From: Pseudomonadota bacterium
GTDB lineage: Bacteria; Pseudomonadota; Gammaproteobacteria; SZUA-229
Direction: 5' to 3'
NCBI GenBank assembly: GCA_015222965.1
Contig: JADFWF010000155.1
Span: 1-5,354 of the forward strand
DNA: 5,354 nt
The notes under the pieces were generated by a model. That model searched no databases, had not been told where the DNA came from, and saw nothing but the letters and a program-made list of their open reading frames with translations. Below are positions 1-5,354 of the stretch, piece by piece. Every line of letters begins with the position of its first letter. Within the stretch, counting starts at the first letter, position 1. Position numbers and translations under genes: made by a program.

Positions 1-1313
1 AGCAATACGAAGAGGTTACCGCTGTGAGCAGCTTTATCGGTGCCGGCCCGCCACGCTTTTACCTGCCGGTTAATCCGGAAAGCGGTTATAGCTCGTATGC
101 ACAGATTATTATTAATGTTGATAATCTGCCAAATGTTGATGTAGCTATTAACAAAATAGAGAACTGGTTGAAGCAACATAATCCGGGGCATATAACACGG
201 GTTCGAAAATACGCTGTTGGTGCATGGGATGACTGGAAGTTCGAGGCTCGTTTTAGCGGCCCCGCCAATGCTGACCCCGACGTATTAAGAGACCTGGCAA
301 AACAAGGCATGGTCATCCTTGAGGCCAGCCCTTATACAAAAGAAGTTCGCACTAACTGGCGTCAGCGTAGCCGGGAAATGGTAGTCGAATACAACCAGGA
401 ACGCGCGCGCTGGGCGGGCATCACTCGTGAGAATGTTGCAAGCGCAACCAAGCGAACCTTTGACGGCAATGTCATGGGGCTTTATCGTGAAAAAGATGAG
501 TTGATACCCATCGTGATACGATCCGTGGAAGCTGAACGGCAACGTGCCGCGACCGATCTTTCTGTGGCACAGGTTATCGCGGATAGATCAACAGAATCAC
601 TACCTCTGTCACAGGTTATCGACAATACCTACTTGAAATGGAATGACAATATCATCTGGCGTTGGGATCGCCGCCGCGCGATTTCTGTACAGGCCTCACC
701 CAATGATGCCACTGCACCTACCTTAATGGCAGATGTTAAAGAAAAATTTGAAAACATCTCCTTACCTCCCGGTTATACCCTGGAATGGGATGGTGAATAT
801 GATAGCGCTAAACAGTCGAGCGATGCCCTGGCTCCGGGATTAGGTCCGGCAGTAGCTATCATACTATTGATAATCGTGGCATTATCCAACGCCTATCGAC
901 CACCACTGATCATGATCCTGGTGATACCGTTTGTCATGATCGGTATTACCCCCGGACTGCTGATGATGGATGCAGCATTCGGCTTTATCGCCTTACTGGG
1001 CATAATGAGTCTCGCGGGCATGATGATCAAAAATTCGGTGGTCCTGCTCGATCAGATCAAGCTCAATATCGCCGCAGGTCTTTCACCTTATAAAGCCACG
1101 ATTGAAGCGGCTGTCGAACGTCTCAGTCCGGTTGTAAACGCTGCGGCTACCACGGTATTTGGCATGATCCCCTTACTGGGCGATGTCTTCTGGTTTGCCA
1201 TGGCAGTAACGATCATGTTTGGTCTGGCATTTGGTACCCTGCTGACGATGTTACTGGTGCCTGTTCTTTATGCCACATTTTATCGATTAAGTGCGCCGGC
1301 AGTAAACGAATAA
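1..1313 (+). CDS. RND efflux transporter permease subunit (AcrB/HAE1-like), C-terminal part
   Basis: This is the inner-membrane pump of a tripartite RND exporter, which uses the proton gradient to expel drugs or other small molecules through a periplasmic adaptor and an outer-membrane channel. The frame is open from base 3, so the gene enters from the left; the GTG at 24 is internal. The 436 codons seen correspond to a bit under half of a usual ~1030-residue RND protein. About 280 residues of the second periplasmic porter region come first (beginning VSSFIGAG, PRFYLP). Hydrophobic segments TM8-TM12 follow from about base 840. The MMIKNSVVLLDQI stretch carries the TM10 lysine (codon 1029-1031), equivalent to AcrB K940. 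ERLSP carries an arginine (codon 1119-1121) matching AcrB R971, while the AcrB T978 position is Ala. TM12 ends in VPVLYATFYRL, a typical RND terminus. The substrate cannot be read from this part. The family call is firm. Confidence 0.95.
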   Translation, partial: QYEEVTAVSSFIGAGPPRFYLPVNPESGYSSYAQIIINVDNLPNVDVAINKIENWLKQHNPGHITRVRKYAVGAWDDWKFEARFSGPANADPDVLRDLAKQGMVILEASPYTKEVRTNWRQRSREMVVEYNQERARWAGITRENVASATKRTFDGNVMGLYREKDELIPIVIRSVEAERQRAATDLSVAQVIADRSTESLPLSQVIDNTYLKWNDNIIWRWDRRRAISVQASPNDATAPTLMADVKEKFENISLPPGYTLEWDGEYDSAKQSSDALAPGLGPAVAIILLIIVALSNAYRPPLIMILVIPFVMIGITPGLLMMDAAFGFIALLGIMSLAGMMIKNSVVLLDQIKLNIAAGLSPYKATIEAAVERLSPVVNAAATTVFGMIPLLGDVFWFAMAVTIMFGLAFGTLLTMLLVPVLYATFYRLSAPAVNE

Positions 1314-1389
1314 ACCTTAAGGTTAAAACTGCTAGCTGTATCATTATTTATTTTGTGACTGAATTATTACTTATTTAGCGTGTCGACAG

Positions 1390-1416
1390 TTATTAAGTGC
1401 TAAAACACATTAATAA
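1390..1416. promoter_or_regulatory. A/T-rich imperfect inverted repeat upstream of mdh
   Basis: TTATTAA (1390-1396) and TTAATAA (1410-1416) are exact inverted copies. Inside them GTG (1397-1399) pairs with CAC (1406-1408), with one bulged A at 1409 and a six-base loop. The structure ends 16 bases before the mdh ribosome-binding site AAGGGAG (1432-1438), so it sits in the probable mdh promoter or leader. It could be an operator or a weak leader hairpin. The region is so A/T-rich that chance is also possible. I found no convincing -35/-10 pair for mdh: TCGACA at 1383-1388 is a fair -35, but its -10 partner is poor. Confidence 0.3.
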
Positions 1417-1445
1417 GCATTAAAAATTCTTAAGGGAGCAGACAG

Positions 1446-2375
1446 ATGAATAAGATTACCATCGTAGGTGCCGGGCGCGTAGGTGAATCCACAGCACAGT
1501 TTATTGCCGCCAAAAACCTGTGCCGGGAAATCGTATTACTGGACATACACGAAGGCGCAGCCAAAGGTGCAGCTCTGGATATCCAGGAAGTTGCCCCAAT
1601 TTTTGAATACGACACTCGCCTGATCGGCAGTACTGACCACGCCATGATGGCCGACTCTGAGATCATCATTATTACTGCAGGCCTGCCACGCAAACCCGGC
1701 ATGTCGCGCTCCGACGTACTGTCCAGCAACATACCAATCATCGATGGCATCGTCGATGGTGCTATGAAATATGCACCTGACGCCATCCTGTTATTTGTTA
1801 CCAACCCGGTAGATGTCATCACCTACCACGCCTTCATCAAAACCGGCTGGCCGCGTAACCGCGTATTTGGACAGGCGGGCGTACTCGATTCCAGTCGTAT
1901 GGCAAGTTTTATCGCAATGGAAACAGGGTTTTCAAATATGGATATCAATACCATGGTACTGGGTGGTCATGGCGACACCATGGTACCGATGCTGCGCTAC
2001 TGCACCATCGCCGGCATTCCGGTGGAAAATTTTATCGCCAAAGACAGGATGGAAGCGATCGTCGAGCGCACCCGTAACGGCGGCGCAGAAATTCTTGCAT
2101 TGCGGCAGAACAGCAGCGCCTACGATGCACCTGCGGCGTCGGTCACCGAGATGGTCGACTCTATCGTCCATAACCGAAACCGGATATTGCCCACCGTGTG
2201 TTTGCTGGAAGGTGAATATGGTCACGAGGACATCGCGATAGGCGTACCGGCCATGCTCGGACAGCATGGCGTGGTCGACATCATCGAGCTTGATATGAAT
2301 GATGCCGAACAGGCGATGTTTGATAATTCCGCAGCACTGGTAAGAAAAGACCTCGCCCTGCTTAAGGCGATGTGA
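1446..2375 (+). CDS. mdh: Malate dehydrogenase, NAD-dependent, LDH-like type
   Basis: It interconverts malate and oxaloacetate with NAD(H) in the cytoplasm as part of the TCA cycle. The 309 residues match the usual length of the LDH-like bacterial enzyme. The Rossmann motif GAGRVG is at residues 8-13, followed by D33 at the end of the second strand, which favours NAD over NADP. The substrate loop PRKPGMSR has R82 and R88; an arginine at the first of these is the mark of malate rather than lactate dehydrogenases. N120 is in TNPVD, the D148/R151 pair is in LDSSR, and catalytic H175 is in GGHGDTMVP, so the active site is complete. The start is fixed by AAGGGAG at 1432-1438, seven bases before ATG. 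A small hairpin (TCGCC 2353-2357 with GGCGA 2366-2370) spans the 3' end of the gene. It appears to be a single-gene unit, with 132 bases upstream and a long gap downstream. Confidence 0.97.
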   Translation: MNKITIVGAGRVGESTAQFIAAKNLCREIVLLDIHEGAAKGAALDIQEVAPIFEYDTRLIGSTDHAMMADSEIIIITAGLPRKPGMSRSDVLSSNIPIIDGIVDGAMKYAPDAILLFVTNPVDVITYHAFIKTGWPRNRVFGQAGVLDSSRMASFIAMETGFSNMDINTMVLGGHGDTMVPMLRYCTIAGIPVENFIAKDRMEAIVERTRNGGAEILALRQNSSAYDAPAASVTEMVDSIVHNRNRILPTVCLLEGEYGHEDIAIGVPAMLGQHGVVDIIELDMNDAEQAMFDNSAALVRKDLALLKAM

Positions 2376-2414
2376 TTTTAATCAGGCTGTGCAATAGCAC
2401 GGGTATTGAGCCAA

Positions 2415-2533
2415 AAGAGAAGTTGGCAGTCGTCAGTAAAAGCAAAACCATAGCTTGTGCTACAAAGCCTGTGGCTTTGCAGTTTTTTAGTTTTTAACTG
2501 CAAACTGATAACTGCCTACTGCCAACTTCTCTT
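2415..2533. repeat. 119-bp heptamer-based inverted repeat (hairpin or MITE-like element)
   Basis: The outer arms, 2415-2430 and 2518-2533, are perfect 16-base inverted copies (left arm AAGAGAAGTTGGCAGT). Allowing two mismatches, the arms extend to 23 bases (2415-2437 with 2511-2533). The right side is a tandem of seven-base units: AACTGCA, AACTGAT, AACTGCC, TACTGCC, AACTTCT from 2496 to 2530, with ACTG recurring exactly every seven bases at 2497, 2504, 2511 and 2518. The left arm shows the complementary CAGT at 2427 and 2434 with the same period. The middle contains three smaller hairpins. No ORF, transposase or clear target-site duplication was found. It resembles dispersed non-coding intergenic repeats, but copy number cannot be judged from one window. 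Confidence 0.75.
2463..2488 (+). terminator. Terminator-like hairpin downstream of mdh
   Basis: CAAAGCC (2463-2469) pairs perfectly with GGCTTTG (2473-2479) across a three-base TGT loop. After a three-base gap come six T's (2483-2488), then AG and five more T's. This is the form of a rho-independent terminator on the + strand, about 90 bases after the mdh stop. The stem is short and only moderately G/C-rich. A longer alternative stem, TTTGCAGTT (2476-2484) with AACTGCAAA (2496-2504), uses the same bases and places the T run in its loop, so the two cannot form together. Confidence 0.5.
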
Positions 2534-2541
2534 CATGACCG

Positions 2542-2571
2542 TTAACAGTCACCCATAAATCGTGCTAATCT
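2542..2571 (+). promoter_or_regulatory. Possible promoter ahead of the transporter remnant
   Basis: TTAACA (2542-2547) matches five of six bases of the sigma-70 -35 box. After 18 bases comes TAATCT (2566-2571), a weak -10 rescued by an upstream TG (2563-2564). Transcription from here would begin about 30 bases before the ATG at 2608. It may now serve the lipoprotein-DUF2288-nhaA run downstream. The -10 is poor, so confidence is low. Confidence 0.3.
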
Positions 2572-2607
2572 GCCGATAATCAGCGTACTTGGCCGGCACA
2601 ATTACTA

Positions 2608-2784
2608 ATGCTAGAACTATTACTCACACTGACAACCGTCAGCCTGCTCGACAGCATGAGCGCGGTACCCATTGCACTCATGCCACTGACGATCATTCTT
2701 AACGGCCGCAACCCGGTGACAGATTCTCTCAATTTTATCGCTGGCGGTTCTATCGATTATCCGATACTAAATTTTACAAAATGA
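2608..2784 (+). pseudogene. Truncated GAP/Sap-like (LysE-type) membrane transporter, N-terminal remnant
   Basis: The ATG at 2608 opens 58 codons ending in TGA at 2782-2784. The peptide begins MLELLLTLTTVSLLDSMSAV, followed by PIALMPLTIIL, NGRNPV and SLNFIAGG. This is the pattern of the first transmembrane hairpin of the GAP/Sap (LysE-like) transporter family: a helix with D-S near its middle, a P-x-A-L-M-P-L second part, a G-R-x-P turn and F-x-A-G opening the next helix. Intact members have about 200 or more residues. Here resemblance stops near residue 51 and the frame closes at residue 58, so at least three-quarters of the gene is missing. No clear Shine-Dalgarno site precedes the ATG. The stop overlaps the next gene's start (ATGA). 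The family assignment is from pattern recognition only; a real short membrane peptide is the alternative. Confidence 0.5.
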
Positions 2785-3149
2785 ATCACACCATCAAAAT
2801 TCTCTTAATAACTCTGCTGGGTTTTATCATAGCTTCTTGTAGCACGGTTCAGAAGAACCCTGATAATAAACCTGTGCGCCTGATACAAAAAAATGAATTG
2901 AGCATCATCCTCAATGGTGAAACGCCAGGCTGCCGCTATCTAGGTGAAATCATAGGCACTGAGGGATACTGGTATAGCTATTTATTTATCAGCAATAGAA
3001 GACTGGTACAAAGTGCTTTAAACGATTTATACAATAGAGCCAATGCAAAAGGAGCCAATGTCGTTTTCATTAGCGATAACATATCTTTTAGTACTTCTGT
3101 GACCTTTTATGGGCAGGCCTATCACTGTAATATCGATGACCAATTCTGA
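2781..3149 (+). CDS. Small DUF4156-like lipoprotein of unknown function
   Basis: The 122-residue protein starts with a lysine-containing n-region and a hydrophobic stretch, then the lipobox I-A-S-C with C20 as the lipidated residue, so it is an envelope lipoprotein. S21 after the cysteine is compatible with outer-membrane sorting. The mature part shows the pattern of the DUF4156 family: CRYLGEIIG near residue 51, an alternating L-N-D-L-Y-N-R-A helix followed by KGANVVFI, and a closing GQAYHC near residue 116, leaving two cysteines that may pair. The function of this family is not known to me. The ATG overlaps the stop of the transporter remnant and has only A/T-rich sequence upstream, with no Shine-Dalgarno, so translation may depend on coupling. 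By hand count, bases 2881-3060 have 70 G+C in 180, lower than mdh and suggesting a different origin or relaxed selection. Confidence 0.8.
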   Translation: MNHTIKILLITLLGFIIASCSTVQKNPDNKPVRLIQKNELSIILNGETPGCRYLGEIIGTEGYWYSYLFISNRRLVQSALNDLYNRANAKGANVVFISDNISFSTSVTFYGQAYHCNIDDQF

Positions 3150-3154
3150 TCACT

Positions 3155-3505
3155 ATGCCTGAAGATAATAAAACATCTGATATCGATGTATTGCGTGCCA
3201 ACATCAACAACGAAACATCTCAGATACAATGGCATGAGCTACAGCGATTTTTCGCCGGCGGCTGGCTGATCTATGTCAGCAGCGATACTAACCTGCTTGA
3301 TGTCGCTGTTGCTTTCTCCCTGGACGATAAAGAAGAAGTAAGTAGATGGCTGACCTCCGGCGAAGTCGCTAAAGTATCCGATGAACAGGCAAAACAGTGG
3401 CATGAAGAAGATGCCGCTTTCTGGGCAAATGTTATAAAGCCCTGGGTATTGATTCAACCGATCAATCAGTCAGACGCGGCACGCACAGATAGCAGTATTC
3501 ACTAA
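3155..3505 (+). CDS. DUF2288-like small cytoplasmic protein
   Basis: The 116-residue protein has no signal peptide or membrane segment. Its core, residues 13-101, carries the pattern I associate with DUF2288: LRANINNETSQIQWHELQRFFA (residues 13-34, with W26 and FF at 32-33), a short V/I-rich strand, DVAVAF, a DDK-x-x-V-x-x-W-L helix (57-66), V-A-K-V-S-D-E-Q-A (71-79) and a closing F-W-A-x-V-I-x-P-W-V-L-I-Q (89-101). Unconserved tails of about 12-15 residues at both ends make it slightly longer than the core. It starts five bases after the lipoprotein stop, with no strong Shine-Dalgarno, consistent with coupled translation, and ends 25 bases before nhaA. The biochemical function of the family is not known to me, and the neighbours do not define one. 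Confidence 0.8.
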   Translation: MPEDNKTSDIDVLRANINNETSQIQWHELQRFFAGGWLIYVSSDTNLLDVAVAFSLDDKEEVSRWLTSGEVAKVSDEQAKQWHEEDAAFWANVIKPWVLIQPINQSDAARTDSSIH

Positions 3506-3530
3506 TTAAAATTCTGGGAATAATTAAACT

Positions 3531-4703
3531 ATGAACTTTCTAGAAGAGTTTATTAAAAAAGAGTCATCCGCGGGCATCCTGCTGATCTTTGTCACCATCC
3601 TGGCGCTGGCCTTAAAGAACTCCGTGTTCAGCGATTTCTATGCCGCCTTTTTAAGGACGCCGGTAGAGATCCGTTTTGCCGATCTGCATATCGCAAAACC
3701 TTTATTACTGTGGATCAATGATGGTCTGATGGCGATTTTCTTTTTGTTGATCGGTCTCGAAGTCAAACGTGAAATCCTGGAGGGACAACTTTCCACAGTC
3801 AGTCAGATCGCTCTGCCCGGTATCGCGGCTATCGGCGGCATGGTGATACCTGCCTTTTTTTATATCTATATTAATTTAGGCGATGAGACCGCGATGCGCG
3901 GCTGGGCGATCCCAACCGCTACTGATATCGCCTTTGCCCTGGGCATACTTGCATTACTCGGCAAACGTGTACCACTGTCATTAAAGATATTTCTAATGGC
4001 TCTGGCCATCATCGATGACCTTGGTGCTATCGTCATCATCGCGCTGTTTTATACGGTTGAGCTATCTACCTTATCGATCTCCGTTGCTGCCAGCGCATTG
4101 ACCGTGCTGGTGATCATGAATTATTTCGGCGTCGTTAAGAAGGCCGCCTACATTACCGTTGGCGTGGTGTTATGGGTCAGTGTATTAAAATCCGGTGTAC
4201 ATGCGACGCTTGCCGGTGTTGCGCTCGCCTTCACCATCCCGCTCAACTGCAAGACTAAAGAAGGTGAAACCTGCTCTCTGGCAAAAGAGATGGAAAAAGA
4301 CCTGCATTTCTGGGTTGCCTTTTTTATCCTGCCATTGTTTGCTTTCGTAAATGCGGGCATCGATCTACGCCATGTCTCACTAGACCAGATGACCACAGGT
4401 GTTCCTCTTGGCATAATGGCCGGGCTGTTCCTTGGCAAACAGATCGGCGTGTTTGGTTTTACCTGGGTTGCGATAAAACTCGGATGGGCAAAACTACCCG
4501 ACAGCAGCACCTGGCTACAGCTCTATGGTGTTTCCGTACTGACCGGTATCGGTTTCACCATGAGTCTGTTTGTTGACTCGCTGGCATTCACCGATGGCAA
4601 TCTATACCAGCAGGCAGATAAACTTGCCGTGTTAGTCGCTTCCTTTTCAGCCGGGATATTGGGCTATATGGTGTTACGTTATGCCAAGGTTAAGACTGAC
4701 TAA
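3531..4703 (+). CDS. nhaA: Na+/H+ antiporter NhaA
   Basis: This inner-membrane antiporter exchanges protons for Na+ (or Li+) to expel sodium and steady internal pH. The 390 residues agree with the ~388 of E. coli NhaA, and about 12 hydrophobic segments can be seen. The diagnostic motifs are complete. WINDGLMAIFFLLIGLEVKRE (residues 61-81) includes E77 and E81, the counterparts of the E. coli pH-sensing E78 and E82. TATDIAFALG has D132. AIIDDLGAI has the ion-binding pair D162-D163. SGVHATLAG has H224, matching H225. LGKQIG has K303, matching K300. GIGFTMSLF lies near residue 340. The ATG follows a modest GGGAA at 3516-3520 and gives the standard N-terminus. The 25-base gap to the DUF2288-like gene suggests a shared transcript. 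No nhaR regulator gene is in the window. The protein should be functional. Confidence 0.98.
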   Translation: MNFLEEFIKKESSAGILLIFVTILALALKNSVFSDFYAAFLRTPVEIRFADLHIAKPLLLWINDGLMAIFFLLIGLEVKREILEGQLSTVSQIALPGIAAIGGMVIPAFFYIYINLGDETAMRGWAIPTATDIAFALGILALLGKRVPLSLKIFLMALAIIDDLGAIVIIALFYTVELSTLSISVAASALTVLVIMNYFGVVKKAAYITVGVVLWVSVLKSGVHATLAGVALAFTIPLNCKTKEGETCSLAKEMEKDLHFWVAFFILPLFAFVNAGIDLRHVSLDQMTTGVPLGIMAGLFLGKQIGVFGFTWVAIKLGWAKLPDSSTWLQLYGVSVLTGIGFTMSLFVDSLAFTDGNLYQQADKLAVLVASFSAGILGYMVLRYAKVKTD

Positions 4704-4708
4704 AATCA

Positions 4709-4737
4709 CTGATATCACGCGGCATTGTTGCTACAAT
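4709..4737 (+). promoter_or_regulatory. Extended -10 promoter for the RND adaptor gene
   Basis: TGCTACAAT (4729-4737) contains a TG-n extension and a -10 hexamer TACAAT that matches five of six consensus bases. CTGATA (4709-4714) is a four-of-six -35 at 17-base spacing. Transcription would begin near 4744, leaving a ~44-base A-rich leader before the ATG at 4788. A five-base inverted repeat, ATTGT and ACAAT (4724-4737), overlaps the -10 and could be a repressor half-site or chance. Confidence 0.5.
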
Positions 4738-4787
4738 AATAATCGCTTAAAAATTAAAGATAAAACAAAAACACCAAGGGCAACATC

Positions 4788-5354
4788 ATGGAAAAACGAA
4801 ACCTGTCTTTCGCCGCACTTCTTCTCGCATCTTCCTTTTTCATCAGCGGTTGCGAAGAACCACCACAAACCATCATTGCCAGTTCACGTCCAGTCAAGAC
4901 CATCATTATCGGTGGCGACGCCACCAGCAATACTAGAGAATTTCCGGCGGTAGTGGATGCTATTAAAAAAGCAGATATATCGTTTCGCGTCGATGGACAG
5001 GTCAATAAAATTCTTGTTAAAGAAGGTGATGACGTCAAAAAAGGCCAGATACTGGCAGAACTGGACCCGACTGATTTCAAAATAAAGTTAAAAGACAGAC
5101 AGGCGAGCTACGATACCGCCAAGGCCAACTACGACCGTGCCGTATCGCTTGTCAAAAAAGGCGCAATCTCTAAAGTTGACCATGACAACATCCGCGCACA
5201 GTACCATACCGCCAAGGCAAACCTGGAAGCAGCTAAACAGGATTTACTTTACACCAAGCTAAAAGCTAACTTTGATGGTGTTATCGCTAAACGGCACGTG
5301 GAAAATTATGAGGAAGTCATCTTTTCGCAGAAGATCTACTCGCTGGAAGATGTC
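4788..5354 (+). CDS. RND efflux periplasmic adaptor (MFP/HlyD-AcrA type), lipoprotein, N-terminal part
   Basis: This adaptor links an RND pump in the inner membrane to an outer-membrane channel. The gene runs off the right edge, leaving 189 codons. The ATG follows AAGGG (4776-4780) by seven bases. Residues 5-22 form a lipoprotein signal ending I-S-G-C, so C22 is lipidated. The barrel-sandwich (lipoyl-like) first half is at about 62-97: ADISFRVDGQVNKILVKEGD, then DVKKGQILAELDPTDF. A helical hairpin rich in A, K and Y follows at about 98-153, including SLVKKGAISKVDHDN at the turn. The returning lipoyl half begins with LKANFDGVIAKRHV (158-171). This is the standard domain order for the family. 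The partner permease would be expected just downstream. It is unlikely to pair directly with the permease at the left edge, which lies 3.5 kb away beyond unrelated genes. The substrate is unknown. Confidence 0.93.
   Translation, partial: MEKRNLSFAALLLASSFFISGCEEPPQTIIASSRPVKTIIIGGDATSNTREFPAVVDAIKKADISFRVDGQVNKILVKEGDDVKKGQILAELDPTDFKIKLKDRQASYDTAKANYDRAVSLVKKGAISKVDHDNIRAQYHTAKANLEAAKQDLLYTKLKANFDGVIAKRHVENYEEVIFSQKIYSLEDV

Noticed and set aside
24..26. GTG as a start codon of the RND permease
   Set aside because: The frame is open to the left edge and the residues on both sides of this codon fit the RND periplasmic domain, so it is an internal valine.
1313..1324. Perfect 12-base palindrome AACCTTAAGGTT at the RND stop codon, considered as a terminator
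   Set aside because: It has no loop beyond the palindrome centre, only about four usable pairs and no following T run.
1430..1822. Minus-strand 130-codon frame opposite mdh
   Set aside because: It lies antisense to a fully conserved enzyme, has no recognisable motif and reads as a shadow of mdh codon structure.
1813..2241. Plus-strand 142-codon frame inside mdh
   Set aside because: It is out of frame with a conserved gene, with a W/R/S-rich composition typical of a frame shadow.
2387..2402. Small hairpin CTGTGC-AATA-GCACGG after mdh, considered as the terminator
   Set aside because: Six pairs with one G-T and no T tract; the hairpin at 2463-2488 is a better candidate.
2415..2533. Insertion sequence or CRISPR interpretation of the repeat
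   Set aside because: There is no transposase frame, no target duplication visible at the edges, and no repeat-spacer alternation; the period is a seven-base tandem without spacers.
4148..4510. Minus-strand frame opposite nhaA
   Set aside because: It is antisense to conserved NhaA motifs, with no ribosome site or recognisable protein pattern.
4681..4953. Plus-strand 90-codon frame spanning the end of nhaA and the start of the adaptor
   Set aside because: It overlaps two well-supported genes in another frame and shows no domain pattern.

Overview
The window looks like chromosomal DNA of a gammaproteobacterium of moderate G+C, with every recognised gene on the + strand. This assignment is an inference. 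It rests on an LDH-type malate dehydrogenase, a DUF4156-type lipoprotein, a DUF2288-type small protein, a full-length NhaA and lipoprotein-type RND adaptors, a combination typical of that class. No phage, transposase, CRISPR, tRNA or rRNA signal was seen.

Layout. Bases 1-1313 hold the C-terminal 436 codons of an RND (AcrB-type) efflux permease whose start lies to the left. After a 132-bp A/T-rich gap with a small imperfect hairpin comes a complete malate dehydrogenase (1446-2375). Bases 2376-2780 have no intact gene. They contain a 119-bp inverted repeat built from heptamer units (2415-2533) with a terminator-like hairpin inside, then a 58-codon remnant of a membrane protein (2608-2784) that resembles the N-terminus of the GAP/Sap (LysE-like) transporter family. 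The remnant's stop overlaps the start of a small outer-membrane-type lipoprotein (2781-3149). That gene is followed closely by a DUF2288-like protein (3155-3505) and a complete Na+/H+ antiporter, nhaA (3531-4703). Spacings of 5 and 25 bases suggest these three are co-transcribed. A good extended -10 promoter in the 84-base gap after nhaA leads into the first 189 codons of a lipoprotein RND periplasmic adaptor (4788 to the window end), probably the first gene of a second efflux operon.

How the parts relate. The window is mostly housekeeping and envelope physiology: a TCA-cycle enzyme, a sodium/pH homeostasis antiporter and the edges of two efflux systems. The permease on the left and the adaptor on the right cannot belong to one contiguous operon, because mdh, nhaA and internal promoter/terminator signals lie between them. 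I do not see a convincing undescribed system. The parts that best repay a second look are the heptamer inverted repeat with its two mutually exclusive hairpins, and the decayed transporter gene that now runs into the lipoprotein start.
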